A DNA stretch of 62,150 bases from Chitinophagaceae bacterium (GCA_014379965.1 JACMKU010000183.1:1-62150); one strand, 5' to 3'. Counted from the first letter of the stretch, positions 34,063-43,060 are shown. The notes: generated by a model from the sequence alone, not told the origin. A program made the numbers and translations.

Positions 34063-34566
34063 ATGCTCCCATTTTTAGTTCTCGCCTCCGCATTGCTCCT
34101 TTCCTTATTCATTTCCAGATTAATCACAGGGAAATGGAAGTTTACACTTTCGGGTAACGTCGCCATGAGTTGCCTCCTGGTTTTTGCAGTAGTTGGACAT
34201 TTCATGTATCCAGTTGGGATGGCGATGATGTTGCCTGCCTTTATCCCTTTCAAAGTGGCGATAATATATGTTACAGGATTTATTGAACTCGCGGCAGCAA
34301 TTGGATTATTATTGCCTGCATGGCGCTACATTACGTCTATACTCTTAATTCTTTTTCTCATTTTCATTCTTCCAGCTAACGTATACGCAGCTATACACGA
34401 GGTGGATCTTACGACGGCTACACACTCCGGACCTGGCCTCCCATACCTGTGGTTTAGAATTCCCCTACAGCTCTTCTTTATTATTTGGGTGTGGTATTTC
34501 GGCATTCACCGTCCAGCAAAACTGCGAAGGGAGAGTCGAACGCAGTTGGCCGTCAGCTCTCACTAG
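34063..34566 (+). CDS. DoxX-like membrane protein
   Basis: 167 aa from the ATG at 34063. Four hydrophobic segments (about 2-17, 27-44, 55-75, 82-100, with a further one near 127-145). The charged PANVYAAIHEVDLTTATHSGPGL stretch is typical of DoxX-like membrane proteins of Bacteroidota, with YLWFRIPLQ after it. The frame extends five codons upstream to a GTG lying in the repeat arm. Function unknown; relatives are linked to redox or detoxification. Confidence 0.72.
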   Translation: MLPFLVLASALLLSLFISRLITGKWKFTLSGNVAMSCLLVFAVVGHFMYPVGMAMMLPAFIPFKVAIIYVTGFIELAAAIGLLLPAWRYITSILLILFLIFILPANVYAAIHEVDLTTATHSGPGLPYLWFRIPLQLFFIIWVWYFGIHRPAKLRRESRTQLAVSSH

Positions 34567-34794
34567 TCCCAATTGGGGAATAGTATCCTGTATTTGTCCG
34601 ACTAACGTCACAAAGTTCCTCTTCGAGATCTTTCCGGTCGATTTGATCTGACGCTCTTCATCTCTATTGAGGGAGGATAATGGTCATATTGTAGAATTAT
34701 GGCCTCAGGCGTTCATCACTTAAAGCCAATTGTGATGTCCTGGCACGAAGTGGTACAGTAATTGAAAATATCTTCAGTATAAAAAAAGCGATTT

Positions 34795-35163
34795 ATGAAA
34801 AAGATCATTTTAGTTTTTGCGATCAGTGCTTCATTCGTAGCCTGTAAAAATAATGACGAGAAAACAGCAGGGGTTCAGACAACGACGACAACTACAGAGA
34901 CTCCGGCTCCGGCTCCTGTTGTAGTGCAGAAAGAAGTGAGGTATGTGGCAACTCCCGCGCAGACTCCTCCTCCTGTGCAACAAAAGAAAGGTTGGAGTAA
35001 AGCAGCAAAAGGTGCGGCGATCGGTGCAGGTGCTGGAGCCGTGACTGGTGCCGTGGTGAGTAAGAATAAAGGCAAAGGCGCTGTTATTGGTGGTGTAGTA
35101 GGTGGAGTCGGTGGCTATATTATCGGCAGAAGCAAAGACAAAAAAGATGGCAGGGTTCAATAA
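34795..35163 (+). CDS. Glycine-zipper lipoprotein (YMGG type), copy 2
   Basis: 122 aa. Lipoprotein signal with lipobox FVAC (Cys17), a Thr/Pro/Ala linker, the block KKGWSKAAKGAAIGAGAGA, and a two-helix glycine zipper ending GRSKDKKDGRVQ. The C-terminal 55 residues match the protein at 26436 closely, while the linkers differ, so the two are paralogues. A terminator follows 33 bases after the stop. Confidence 0.82.
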   Translation: MKKIILVFAISASFVACKNNDEKTAGVQTTTTTTETPAPAPVVVQKEVRYVATPAQTPPPVQQKKGWSKAAKGAAIGAGAGAVTGAVVSKNKGKGAVIGGVVGGVGGYIIGRSKDKKDGRVQ

Positions 35164-35195
35164 GAACTATTAACGATATTTTTTTCCTTACCCAG

Positions 35196-35235
35196 AATGT
35201 TCCGTGTGCAGCTTGCTGTCGCGGGACATTTTTTT
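35196..35235 (+). terminator. Rho-independent terminator of glycine-zipper gene
   Basis: Stem AATGTTCCG (35196-35204) facing CGGGACATT (35222-35230), with one G-U pair, followed by seven T residues. Confidence 0.8.
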
Positions 35236-35237
35236 AT

Positions 35238-35390
35238 AGTGAGCGGTGAATGGTGAGTAGTGAATGGTGAGTAGTGAGTGGAGTCTGCTTTGCGATGAAC
35301 CCCTTCACGTTCGAAATTTATTTGAAGTTGCCCCTGCAGGACCGCACTCACTACTCACCATTCACAATTCACCATTGACCGCCGCTCACC
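35238..35390. repeat. Intergenic inverted repeat, GTGAATG/GTGAGTA units (G)
   Basis: Arms 35238-35282 and 35343-35390. The left arm is a run of exact 7-base steps: GTGAATG GTGAGTA GTGAATG GTGAGTA GTGAGTG. Outer ends GTGAGCGG/CCGCTCAC also pair. It lies between the convergent glycine-zipper and ppsA genes, just behind a normal terminator. The right arm runs over the ppsA stop codon (35386-35388), so repeat sequence encodes the end of that protein. Confidence 0.87.
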
Positions 35391-37803
35391 TGTTCTCTAC
35401 CGCATGAATCGCCTTAATCGTCTTTATCACCGAATCGGGTGTTACAGATATGCTGTCAATTCCAAGTTCAACGAGAAACTGTGCAAAGTCAGGAAAGTCC
35501 GAAGGTCCCTGTCCGCAAATGCCGACCTTGACATTATTTTTCTTTGCTACGCAGATAAGCATTCGCAGCATCTCTTTTACAGCTGGGTTACGTTCATCAT
35601 AAAGATGGGCAACCAGCGAAGAATCACGGTCGAGTCCGAGCGTTAGTTGGGTTAGGTCATTCGACCCTATCGAGAAACCATCGATGTGTTTCGAGAATTC
35701 ATCCGCTAATAGGATATTCGATGGTAACTCCGCCATCAGGAAGATTTCGAGGCCATCCTTCCCTCTTTCCAGCCCATATTCCTGCATCACGCCTGATACT
35801 TTGTGCAATTCTTCTACGGTACGACAGAAGGGAATCATCACAACAACGTTCTTCAATCCCATTTCCTCGCGTACCCTTCTGATGGCTTTACACTCCATGC
35901 CGAAGGCAGGTTTGTAGGCCGTGGAATAATACCTTGATGCGCCGCGCCATCCTATCATCGGATTCTCCTCGTGAGGTTCAAAATACTTTCCCCCAAGCAG
36001 GTTGAAATATTCATTACTCTTGAAGTCGCTGAATCGCACAATGACTTTATTCGGATAGAAAGCAGATGCGATACGGGCAATCCCGTAGGAAAGTCTTTTT
36101 ATGAAGAAATCTTCTTCATTATCGAACCCCGCTATCATCTTCTTTATTGTTGCGGAGAGCTCCTTATCTCCAAGGTTCTGGTGTTGCATCAATGCTAAAG
36201 GATGGACCTGGATGTAATTGTTAATGATGAATTCTTCTCGCGCGAGCCCTACACCTGCATTGGGTAAATGTGAGAATCGAAATGCGAGGCTCGGGGAGGC
36301 GACGTTGAGCATGATAGGTGTTCTGATGACTGGAAGATCCTTTAGATCTGTCTCGGTTTTCTGGAACGGTACCGCCCCTTCGTAGATGATGCCTTCATCT
36401 CCTTCCGCACACGAAGCGGTGACAATCTGCCCATCTACTACTAACTCTGTTGCGTTGCCGCATCCAACTATAGCCGGTACGCCCAATTCTCTTGCTACGA
36501 TCGCAGCATGACAGGTACGTCCTCCTTTATTGGTTATGATTGCCGAGGCTATCTTCATGATCGGTTCCCAGTCGGGATCGGTCATGTCAGTCACTAGTAC
36601 ATCGCCCGCCTTAAATTCATGGCCTTCGGTAACACGCTTGTCCAATGAATAGAGGATCGCCACTTTGCCACTTGCTATTTTATCACCTACTGCAATTCCT
36701 TTGAACAACGTGGTACGCGGAGTAGATTCGTCAAGCAGGTAACCTGTGATCTTCGAATGGTCCTTTTGCGAATGAATAGTTTCGGGCCTTGCCTGTACAA
36801 TGAACAATTCTTTGCTTAAGCCATCGACAGCCCACTCCACATCCATGGGGCACCATTTCTTTTTTAGCTTTGAATAATAATCTTCAATCTTGACCACCCA
36901 GCTGGCCAATTGAAGGATTCTTTCATTATTGAGGCAATATCGTTGCTGCAGTGGTCGCTCCACTGGAATTATCTGCACACGCTCATCCGGATTGTCGCCG
37001 TATACCATCATCCTGTCCTTGTTCCCTATCTTCTTCTCGATTACGCTTGCGAAACCTTCCTTCAATGTAGGTTTGAATACAATGTACTCATCGGGGCTCA
37101 CCGCACCCTGAACTATCATTTCACCCAGGCCATAACTTGCATTTATCACAACTACATCTTTAAACCCACTCTCCGTATCCAGGGAGAAGGCGACTCCGGA
37201 AGTGGCGAGATCACTACGTACCATCTTCTGTACGCATACTGATAAGCCGATATTAAAGTGATCGTATCCGAAACTCTGGCGGTAACTGATGGCCCTGTCG
37301 GTGAACAGTGACGCGAAACAGTTTCGCACGGAGTTAATCAGCGAGGCAGGACCTCTAACATTTAAATAAGTCTCCTGCTGGCCGGCGAAACTAGCGTCGG
37401 GGAGATCTTCGGCAGTCGCGGAAGATCTTACTGCAACGTCTGTCTGTTCCTGTTCATATCGCTTGGATAGTTCGTAGTATTTTTCGATAATGTTCTCACT
37501 GAGTTCCTTTGGAAATTTTGAATTCTTCAGCAATGTTCTTACCTGTAGGCCACCGCGACGAAGTGATTCGATATCGTTGTAGTCGATCACATTGACGATG
37601 TCCTTAATTGTTTGTTCCAGGTTATTGTGCTGGAGAAACTCACGGTAAGCATCTACGGTGATGACGAAACCACCCGGGATGTTAATCCCAAGACTGGTCA
37701 GGTTTTGCAACATTTCACCGAGGGAGGCATTCTTGCCACCGACCATTTCAAGGTCATTCAACCCGACTTCATCGAGGTTGAGTAGAAATTTCTTGTTACT
37801 CAT
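35386..37803 (-). CDS. ppsA: Phosphoenolpyruvate synthase
   Basis: 805 aa. Converts pyruvate, ATP and water to phosphoenolpyruvate, AMP and phosphate for gluconeogenesis. Order: N-terminal ATP-grasp domain (EMVGGKNASLGEM near 20, VAVRSSATAEDLPDASFAGQ near 125), swivelling phosphohistidine domain with NKGGRTCHAAIVARELG (His 432 in this numbering), then a C-terminal TIM barrel (EIFLMAELPSN, GSNDLTQLTLGLDRD). The frame extends 18 codons to another MSNK start at 37857. I choose 37803 because it aligns with the E. coli start, but neither has a clear ribosome site. Confidence 0.94.
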   Translation of the reverse strand: MSNKKFLLNLDEVGLNDLEMVGGKNASLGEMLQNLTSLGINIPGGFVITVDAYREFLQHNNLEQTIKDIVNVIDYNDIESLRRGGLQVRTLLKNSKFPKELSENIIEKYYELSKRYEQEQTDVAVRSSATAEDLPDASFAGQQETYLNVRGPASLINSVRNCFASLFTDRAISYRQSFGYDHFNIGLSVCVQKMVRSDLATSGVAFSLDTESGFKDVVVINASYGLGEMIVQGAVSPDEYIVFKPTLKEGFASVIEKKIGNKDRMMVYGDNPDERVQIIPVERPLQQRYCLNNERILQLASWVVKIEDYYSKLKKKWCPMDVEWAVDGLSKELFIVQARPETIHSQKDHSKITGYLLDESTPRTTLFKGIAVGDKIASGKVAILYSLDKRVTEGHEFKAGDVLVTDMTDPDWEPIMKIASAIITNKGGRTCHAAIVARELGVPAIVGCGNATELVVDGQIVTASCAEGDEGIIYEGAVPFQKTETDLKDLPVIRTPIMLNVASPSLAFRFSHLPNAGVGLAREEFIINNYIQVHPLALMQHQNLGDKELSATIKKMIAGFDNEEDFFIKRLSYGIARIASAFYPNKVIVRFSDFKSNEYFNLLGGKYFEPHEENPMIGWRGASRYYSTAYKPAFGMECKAIRRVREEMGLKNVVVMIPFCRTVEELHKVSGVMQEYGLERGKDGLEIFLMAELPSNILLADEFSKHIDGFSIGSNDLTQLTLGLDRDSSLVAHLYDERNPAVKEMLRMLICVAKKNNVKVGICGQGPSDFPDFAQFLVELGIDSISVTPDSVIKTIKAIHAVENR

Positions 37804-37960
37804 GTGATGGGGAATAGGTTTGAGGTTCGCTGGTGAGGCGGGGGGCTTGTTACTCATAAGGGTTCATAATGGCCTTGGTAAAATACAAGAATAGTTGACA
37901 AGTAGGTAGCTTTTAGGATGGTTTCGATCATGTACATTTTACACTACGGAGATCAGGGGT

Positions 37961-38069
37961 TGGCAATCAGGAATCAGGAATTGGGAATCAGGAATTGGGA
38001 ATTGGGAATTGGGCTTGAATGTCGAAGAAGTCTTTCGTGATTCGGACTTTCCCAATTCCTAATTCCCAA
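37961..38069 (+). repeat. Intergenic inverted repeat with conserved core, GGGAATC family (B), copy 1
   Basis: Left arm 37961-38013 (GGAATCAGGAATTGG units), right arm 38050-38069. The core of about 36 bases reads GGGCTTGAATGTCGAAG then AAGTCTTTCGTG then ATTCGGACTTT and is repeated at 38568 and, inverted, at 40571. It lies in the divergent gap between ppsA and the EamA gene; the EamA -7 box follows 11 bases after it. Confidence 0.88.
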
Positions 38070-38080
38070 ACACAGAAAAG

Positions 38081-38088
38081 TATCTTTG
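38081..38088 (+). promoter_or_regulatory. -7 promoter element (TATCTTTG) for EamA gene
   Basis: Exact TAnnTTTG match 10 bp before the ATG at 38099. Confidence 0.5.
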
Positions 38089-38098
38089 GAAAAAAACC

Positions 38099-38512
38099 AT
38101 GTGGTATACCTACGCATTGCTTTCGGCTTTCTTTGCGGCATTGACGACCATCTTCGCCAAGGTGGGTATTAAAGGAGTTGATACGGACCTTGCTACAGCT
38201 ATCCGCACGGTGGTGATCCTTGTCATCGCCTGGGGAATCGCATTCTTCAGAGGAGCCACCGCTACGATGCACACGCTTTCAAAGCAAAACGTCTTATTCT
38301 TGTGCTTATCTGGTCTAGCCACTGGATTATCATGGGTGTTTTACTTTAAGGCGTTACAGTTGGGGAAAGTCTCCCAGGTTGCTCCAGTAGATAAGATGAG
38401 TGTGGCAATCGCAATCATACTCTCCATTGTTTTCCTTGGTGAACCACTCACGCTGAAGACAGCCATAGGAGCGTTGTTGATTATTGGTGGCACGCTAGTG
38501 TTAATTTCGTAA
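38099..38512 (+). CDS. Half-size EamA/DMT family transporter
   Basis: 137 aa with five hydrophobic helices, one EamA repeat instead of the usual two (about 280-300 aa). Visible: the opening ALLSAFFAALTTIFAKVGIKG, GLSWVFYFKALQLGKVSQVAPVDK and the closing LGEPLTLKTAIGALLIIGGTLVL. Single-repeat members must dimerise, like the small multidrug resistance proteins. Substrate unknown. The gene is bracketed by two family B repeats in the same orientation. Confidence 0.88.
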   Translation: MWYTYALLSAFFAALTTIFAKVGIKGVDTDLATAIRTVVILVIAWGIAFFRGATATMHTLSKQNVLFLCLSGLATGLSWVFYFKALQLGKVSQVAPVDKMSVAIAIILSIVFLGEPLTLKTAIGALLIIGGTLVLIS

Positions 38513-38525
38513 GATTCTTTGTGAT

Positions 38526-38659
38526 GGGAATCGGGAATCAGGAATCGGGAATCGGGAATTTGGAAACGGGCTTGCAGGTCGAAGAAGTCTTTCGTGATTC
38601 GGACTTTCCAAATTCCTGATTCCCGATTCCCGATTCCCGATTCCTGATTCCCGATTCCA
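38526..38659 (+). repeat. Intergenic inverted repeat with conserved core, GGGAATC family (B), copy 2
   Basis: Left arm 38526-38567, core 38568-38606 (GGGCTTGCAGGTCGAAG and on to TTCGGACTTTCC), right arm 38607-38659. The core differs from copy 1 at only a few bases. Unit order in the two arms mirrors, including the odd GGAATTTGGAAA next to the core, but the right arm has about two extra units. Tandem setting between EamA and the ABC exporter. Confidence 0.9.
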
Positions 38660-38690
38660 GATAAGCAACATGTCGCTCTGCATGAACCAC

Positions 38691-38698
38691 TACCTTTG
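38691..38698 (+). promoter_or_regulatory. -7 promoter element (TACCTTTG) for ABC exporter
   Basis: Exact TAnnTTTG match ending five bases before the ATG at 38704, so the transcript may be leaderless or nearly so. Confidence 0.5.
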
Positions 38699-38703
38699 TT
38701 ACA

Positions 38704-40533
38704 ATGAAGCATCTGAAGGCGGTCAATAAATATTTCTGGAAGTATCGATATAGGCTGGGAGCTGGGATCCTCTTTGTTTTCTTATCCAATTATTTCAACG
38801 TACTCGTACCGCAGATCACGGGCTTCGTGATCGATTTTGTGCAACGCTCATTGCCAGGCTCGGGATATAAGCCACGTACGGTACAGCCCGACTATGATTC
38901 GCTGGTGGATAAGTTTATTGGATGGGTAGGTTCCAGCAATTATGGCTGGGAGAAAGTAGTCGCTATCTGTGGAATGACTATCCTCGCGCTTGCTCTTCTC
39001 AGGGGTGTCTTCCTTTTCCTCATGCGACAGACAATGATTGTGATGAGTCGTCATATCGAGTTCGATCAAAAGAATGAAGTTTTCAACCATTATCAACTCC
39101 TCGATACTGCATTCTACAAGAAGAATAGTACAGGTGACATGATGAACAGAATTTCGGAAGACATCAGTAGGGTACGCATGTTTACCGGCCCGGCCTTGAT
39201 GTATCTTGTAAACCTGGTGGCAGTGATTTCACTCACGGTCTTTTTCATGTACAAACGCGATTCATTGCTTACTCTCTACGTACTCGCGCCACTTCCCATT
39301 CTCGCGGTGGCTATCTATTTTGTAAATGACATGATCAACAAACGTAGCGAACGCATCCAGGCCTCGCTATCCGATCTGACTACCAATGCCCAGGAATCAT
39401 ATTCAGGAATTCGTGTCATTAAGTCCTTCGTGCAGGAGAAGGCGATGCTTGGTTTCTTCGAGAAAAACAGCGAGGAGTATCGTAAGAATGCGATCGGCCT
39501 GGCGAAGGTTGAGGCCATTTATTTCCCGTCAATAACCCTGCTAATTGGACTAAGTACTTTATTCACTATCATGATTGGCGGGCTGTACTATATCCGCGGA
39601 CAGCATAATGTGGGAATAGATACAATCGTCGAGTTCGTGATGTACATCAATATGCTCACGTTCCCGGTGAGCGCCATCGGGCTAACCGCAAGCATGATAC
39701 AACGTGCGGCCGCTTCGCAGAAGCGACTCAACGAATTCCTGGAGACGGAACCAACTATTCGTCCACCCGCCAAGCCTACACCCGTGACCATCAAAGGCGA
39801 TATCACTTTTGACCACGTCGCCTTTGTTTATCCGGATACTGGAATTGAGGCCTTGAGGGATTTCAACCTCACTATAAGGAAAGGTGAGAAGGTGGCTATC
39901 GTCGGAAGAACCGGGAGCGGCAAAACCACCATCGCGCAGTTGTTGTTGAGAATGTACGATCCTACTTCGGGTAGAGTAGTGATCGATGGCAATGATATCA
40001 GGCAGGCCGACCTCCGGTCGCTTCGTGAACAAATTAGTTATGTTCCACAGGATGTATTCCTGTTCAGTGAAACCATTGAAAACAACATAAGATTTGGCTG
40101 GCCTGGTACGCGCGATACAGTGAAATCGGCGGCTCGTCAAGCCGTCGTTGACCGGGAGATAGAACGTCTTCCCCTACACTACGACACCCAGATAGGGGAG
40201 CGGGGAGTAGCGCTGAGCGGAGGCCAGAAGCAACGGATCTCGATTGCGAGGGCATTGATCAAAAGCCCAAGCCTGGTGATTTTCGATGATTGCCTGAGTG
40301 CGGTGGATGCGAAGACAGAGAAAGAGATCATCACACACCTTAATGAATACCTGGTAGATAAAACGGCCATCATTATCACGCATAGGATGTTTTCTCTTCT
40401 GAACTTCGATAAGATCGTTGTTCTTGAAGACGGCGTGATCATTGAGCAAGGCACACATAGGGAGCTGGTTGCCATTCCCGGAGGCTATTACGCCGGGCTG
40501 TTTGCGAGACAGCAGTCTGGGCTTGGAAATTAG
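38704..40533 (+). CDS. ABC exporter, fused permease-ATPase
   Basis: 609 aa half-transporter of the MsbA/MDR type. Six TM helices in the first about 330 residues. ATPase domain with Walker A GRTGSGKTT (about 401-409), signature LSGGQKQRIS (about 504-513), Walker B LVIFDDCLSAVD (about 523-534), and a switch His in IIITHR. The second Walker B acidic residue is Asp (FDD), not the usual Glu that activates water, so ATP turnover may depend on a partner subunit; the sequence also fits heterodimeric exporters. The paired half is not in the window. Substrate cannot be predicted. Confidence 0.9.
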   Translation: MKHLKAVNKYFWKYRYRLGAGILFVFLSNYFNVLVPQITGFVIDFVQRSLPGSGYKPRTVQPDYDSLVDKFIGWVGSSNYGWEKVVAICGMTILALALLRGVFLFLMRQTMIVMSRHIEFDQKNEVFNHYQLLDTAFYKKNSTGDMMNRISEDISRVRMFTGPALMYLVNLVAVISLTVFFMYKRDSLLTLYVLAPLPILAVAIYFVNDMINKRSERIQASLSDLTTNAQESYSGIRVIKSFVQEKAMLGFFEKNSEEYRKNAIGLAKVEAIYFPSITLLIGLSTLFTIMIGGLYYIRGQHNVGIDTIVEFVMYINMLTFPVSAIGLTASMIQRAAASQKRLNEFLETEPTIRPPAKPTPVTIKGDITFDHVAFVYPDTGIEALRDFNLTIRKGEKVAIVGRTGSGKTTIAQLLLRMYDPTSGRVVIDGNDIRQADLRSLREQISYVPQDVFLFSETIENNIRFGWPGTRDTVKSAARQAVVDREIERLPLHYDTQIGERGVALSGGQKQRISIARALIKSPSLVIFDDCLSAVDAKTEKEIITHLNEYLVDKTAIIITHRMFSLLNFDKIVVLEDGVIIEQGTHRELVAIPGGYYAGLFARQQSGLGN

Positions 40534-40636
40534 AAATCGGGAATCAGAAATCAGGAATTGGGAATCGGGGGAGTCCGACTTCCGAATGACTCTTCGACTT
40601 TTAGCCCAATTCCCGATTTCCAATTCCCAATTCCTG
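40531..40636 (-). repeat. Intergenic inverted repeat with conserved core, GGGAATC family (B), copy 3, inverted
   Basis: Left arm 40531-40569, core 40571-40605, right arm 40606-40636. The core reads AGTCCGACTTCCGAATG then ACTCTTCGACTTTTAGCCC, which is the reverse complement of a diverged form of the core in copies 1 and 2. The element begins at the stop codon of the ABC exporter gene. Confidence 0.85.
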
Positions 40637-40662
40637 GTCTTTTCTCGCGGGCTTCGAACAGA

Positions 40663-40693
40663 TTTGGCTGTGTCAAAAACATCAATATATTTG
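40663..40693 (+). promoter_or_regulatory. Full promoter, TTTG-N19-TATATTTG, for DUF3276 gene
   Basis: TTTG at 40663-40666 and TATATTTG at 40686-40693 with 19 bases between: the complete -33/-7 arrangement known for the Bacteroidota primary sigma factor. Confidence 0.7.
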
Positions 40694-40741
40694 TAACTCT
40701 TAAATCAAAGGAATTTATTAACTGCAAAAAAACTAAAAACT

Positions 40742-41191
40742 GTGGCGTACGAGAATAACGAAAAGAAAATGGATAGTATTTACAGCAAAAGGATCCGCGC
40801 CGGCAAGCGTCGGACCTATTTTTTTGATGTAAGGACTACAAGAGGCAATGATTATTACCTGACCATCACGGAGAGCCGTAAGCGTTTCGACGACAATGGC
40901 TACGACAGGCACAAAGTATTCCTCTATAAGGAAGACTTCAATAAATTCATTAAGGCGCTTACTGAAGCGGTTGATTATGTAAAAACTGAACTGATGCCTG
41001 ATTTCGACTTCGATGCTTTCAACCATGATGAACTCGCTGAGGGTGAACATGAAAACGGTGAAAGGGAATCTTCTCCGATTACCGCCGAAGCCGAAGCCGA
41101 AGCTCCAGCTCCTGTGGCACCCGCCGAGGTGGTTTCTTCTCCTGCCGGTGTTGCTAACACAAACAGTAATGAAGAAGTAGATAAGTGGTAA
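40742..41191 (+). CDS. PUR-alpha-like DUF3276 protein
   Basis: 149 aa. An N-terminal single PUR domain (about 10-85; SIYSKRIRAGKRRTYFFDVR, YYLTITESRKRF, HKVFLYKEDFNKF) is followed by an acidic, Ala/Pro/Glu-rich disordered tail. PUR domains bind single-stranded DNA or RNA; the bacterial protein is widespread in Bacteroidota and Spirochaetes and its role is unclear. The start is GTG at 40742, giving the family-typical MAYENNEKKMDSIYS; an ATG nine codons later is possible. It has its own promoter and a strong terminator, so it is monocistronic. Confidence 0.92.
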   Translation: MAYENNEKKMDSIYSKRIRAGKRRTYFFDVRTTRGNDYYLTITESRKRFDDNGYDRHKVFLYKEDFNKFIKALTEAVDYVKTELMPDFDFDAFNHDELAEGEHENGERESSPITAEAEAEAPAPVAPAEVVSSPAGVANTNSNEEVDKW

Positions 41192-41212
41192 TTCAGGTCT
41201 TACCGATATTCA

Positions 41213-41243
41213 AAAAGCCTCCGCTTGCGGAGGCTTTTTTGTT
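41213..41243 (+). terminator. Rho-independent terminator of DUF3276 gene
   Basis: GCCTCCG/CGGAGGC stem with a short loop, preceded by A5 and followed by T6, so it would work on both strands. Confidence 0.93.
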
Positions 41244-41255
41244 AGGGGTCGTTGG

Positions 41256-41388
41256 CGTTTAAAAGTTTAAGGGTTTAATAGTTTAAAGGTTTAAAAGTTC
41301 TGGTTTCACAATAGTCAATTCTTTGATTAACTATCTAGGTTAAGAACATTTAAACCTTTAAACTATTAAACCCTTAAACTATTAATTG
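41256..41388. repeat. Intergenic inverted repeat, AGTTTAA family (E), copy 2
   Basis: Arms 41256-41300 and 41344-41388. About 30 bases of AGTTTAAGGGTTTAATAG and AAAGGTTTAAA units mirror without error, closing in GTTC/GAAC on the inner sides as in family A. It lies between convergent genes, 13 bases behind a strong terminator and 6 bases before the pgi stop. Confidence 0.86.
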
Positions 41389-41394
41389 ATTTTC

Positions 41395-43050
41395 CTAGTT
41401 AACTCTCAAACCCTTAAACAGGTTGATCAACCCGTTCGTCGACGCATCATGCGTTTCGACCTTCTCTTTGGTTTCTAGTTCAGGAAGAATCTTGTTCGCC
41501 AATTGTTTGCCGAGTTCTACACCCCACTGGTCGAAGGAGAAGATATTCCAGATCACTCCCTGCACGAAGATCTTGTGTTCGTAAAAAGCAATGAGCTGTC
41601 CGAGCGTGAAAGGAGTTATCTTCTTAATGAGAAATGAATTGGTAGGCCGGTTGCCAGGAAAGACCTTGAAGGGGAGAAGCTTTGAAATCTGGTCCGCACC
41701 AAGCCCATTTTTTTGAAGCTCTTCCTTCGCCTCTACGGGTGTCTTCCCATTCATCAGTGCTTCCGTCTGTGCGAAAAAATTCGATAGCAACTTGGCGTGG
41801 TGATCGCCTATCGGGTTATGGGTCTGTGCCGGTGCAATGAAGTCGCAAGGAATGAGCAAGGATCCCTGGTGAATGAGTTGGTAGAAGGCATGCTGGCCAT
41901 TCGTGCCAGGCTCACCCCAGATGACAGGCCCGGTCTTGTATCCTGTGAAATTTCCATTCCGGTCACACAACTTGCCATTGCTTTCCATATTCCCCTGTTG
42001 AAAATAAGCAGCGAAGCGATGCATATATTGATCATATGGTAGTATCGCTTCGCTTTGTGCCCCGAAGAAGTTGGTATACCACAATCCAACAAGCGCCATG
42101 ATCATGGGAATATTGCGATCGAACGAGGTATTTCTGAAATGGTTGTCAGCCTGGTGGGCACCTTTCAACAGTTGTTCAAAGTTCTTGTATCCAACAGTCA
42201 GAGCGATCGAAAGCCCGATTGCACTCCACAATGAATAACGACCTCCCACCCAATCCCAGAAGACGAACATATTTCTCTTATCAATGCCGAATTTTACGAC
42301 CTCCTTTTCATTGGTTGATAGGGCCACGAAGTGCTTAGCTACGTGTTTTTCGTGCTTGGCTTTCTTGAGAAACCATTCTCTCGCGGTATGCGCATTCGTC
42401 ATTGTCTCCTGTGTCGTAAACGTCTTCGACGCCACCAGGAATAAGGTGCGGTCAGGCTTTACTTTCTTCAATGTCTCGGCCATGTGTGTGCCGTCTACGT
42501 TCGACACGAAATAGGTTTCAATGCCATCGATTTTATAGGGGCGAAGCGCTTCCGTCACCATCAATGGCCCAAGATCGCTGCCGCCAATTCCAATATTGAC
42601 GATATATTTTATCCGCTTTCCCGTGTATCCACGATGCTTACCCTTATGCACTGCATCGCAGAATGTCTTCATCTTCCTTTGTACTTTCTTCACGTCTGGC
42701 ATCACATCCTTTCCATCGACGAAGGAAGGATGAGAGGTGAAATTGCGCAGCGCAACGTGCAGTACTGGCCTCGATTCGGTCTCGTTGATCTTCTCCCCAA
42801 TGAACATAGCCTCGATAGCCTCCTTGACCTTGCACTCTGCAGCAAGTTCCAGCAACAATTGCATTGTCTCATCCGTAACCAGGTTCTTGGAATAGTCAAA
42901 GAAAATATCCCCGTCTGTGACAGAGAATTTTTTGAAGCGTTCGGCGTCATCGTTGAAATAATCCCTCAGCCGGCCGTTAGCTGTGGCAATATGATGCTGT
43001 AGTAATTTCCTCCAGGCTTCGGTAGTAGTTGGGTCTGTCTTGGGAAACAT
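41395..43050 (-). CDS. pgi: Glucose-6-phosphate isomerase
   Basis: 551 aa from the ATG at 43050. Interconverts glucose 6-phosphate and fructose 6-phosphate. Visible family blocks: [53 protein letters not shown] region, GNMESNGK, and [19 protein letters not shown]. Length fits the long bacterial/eukaryotic PGI form. The alternative start 7 codons upstream would overlap the threonine aldolase stop; the family opening [13 protein letters not shown] supports 43050. It follows ltaE by 10 bases, so the two may share a transcript. Confidence 0.95.
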   Translation of the reverse strand: MFPKTDPTTTEAWRKLLQHHIATANGRLRDYFNDDAERFKKFSVTDGDIFFDYSKNLVTDETMQLLLELAAECKVKEAIEAMFIGEKINETESRPVLHVALRNFTSHPSFVDGKDVMPDVKKVQRKMKTFCDAVHKGKHRGYTGKRIKYIVNIGIGGSDLGPLMVTEALRPYKIDGIETYFVSNVDGTHMAETLKKVKPDRTLFLVASKTFTTQETMTNAHTAREWFLKKAKHEKHVAKHFVALSTNEKEVVKFGIDKRNMFVFWDWVGGRYSLWSAIGLSIALTVGYKNFEQLLKGAHQADNHFRNTSFDRNIPMIMALVGLWYTNFFGAQSEAILPYDQYMHRFAAYFQQGNMESNGKLCDRNGNFTGYKTGPVIWGEPGTNGQHAFYQLIHQGSLLIPCDFIAPAQTHNPIGDHHAKLLSNFFAQTEALMNGKTPVEAKEELQKNGLGADQISKLLPFKVFPGNRPTNSFLIKKITPFTLGQLIAFYEHKIFVQGVIWNIFSFDQWGVELGKQLANKILPELETKEKVETHDASTNGLINLFKGLRVN

Positions 43051-43060
43051 ATTATTCAGT

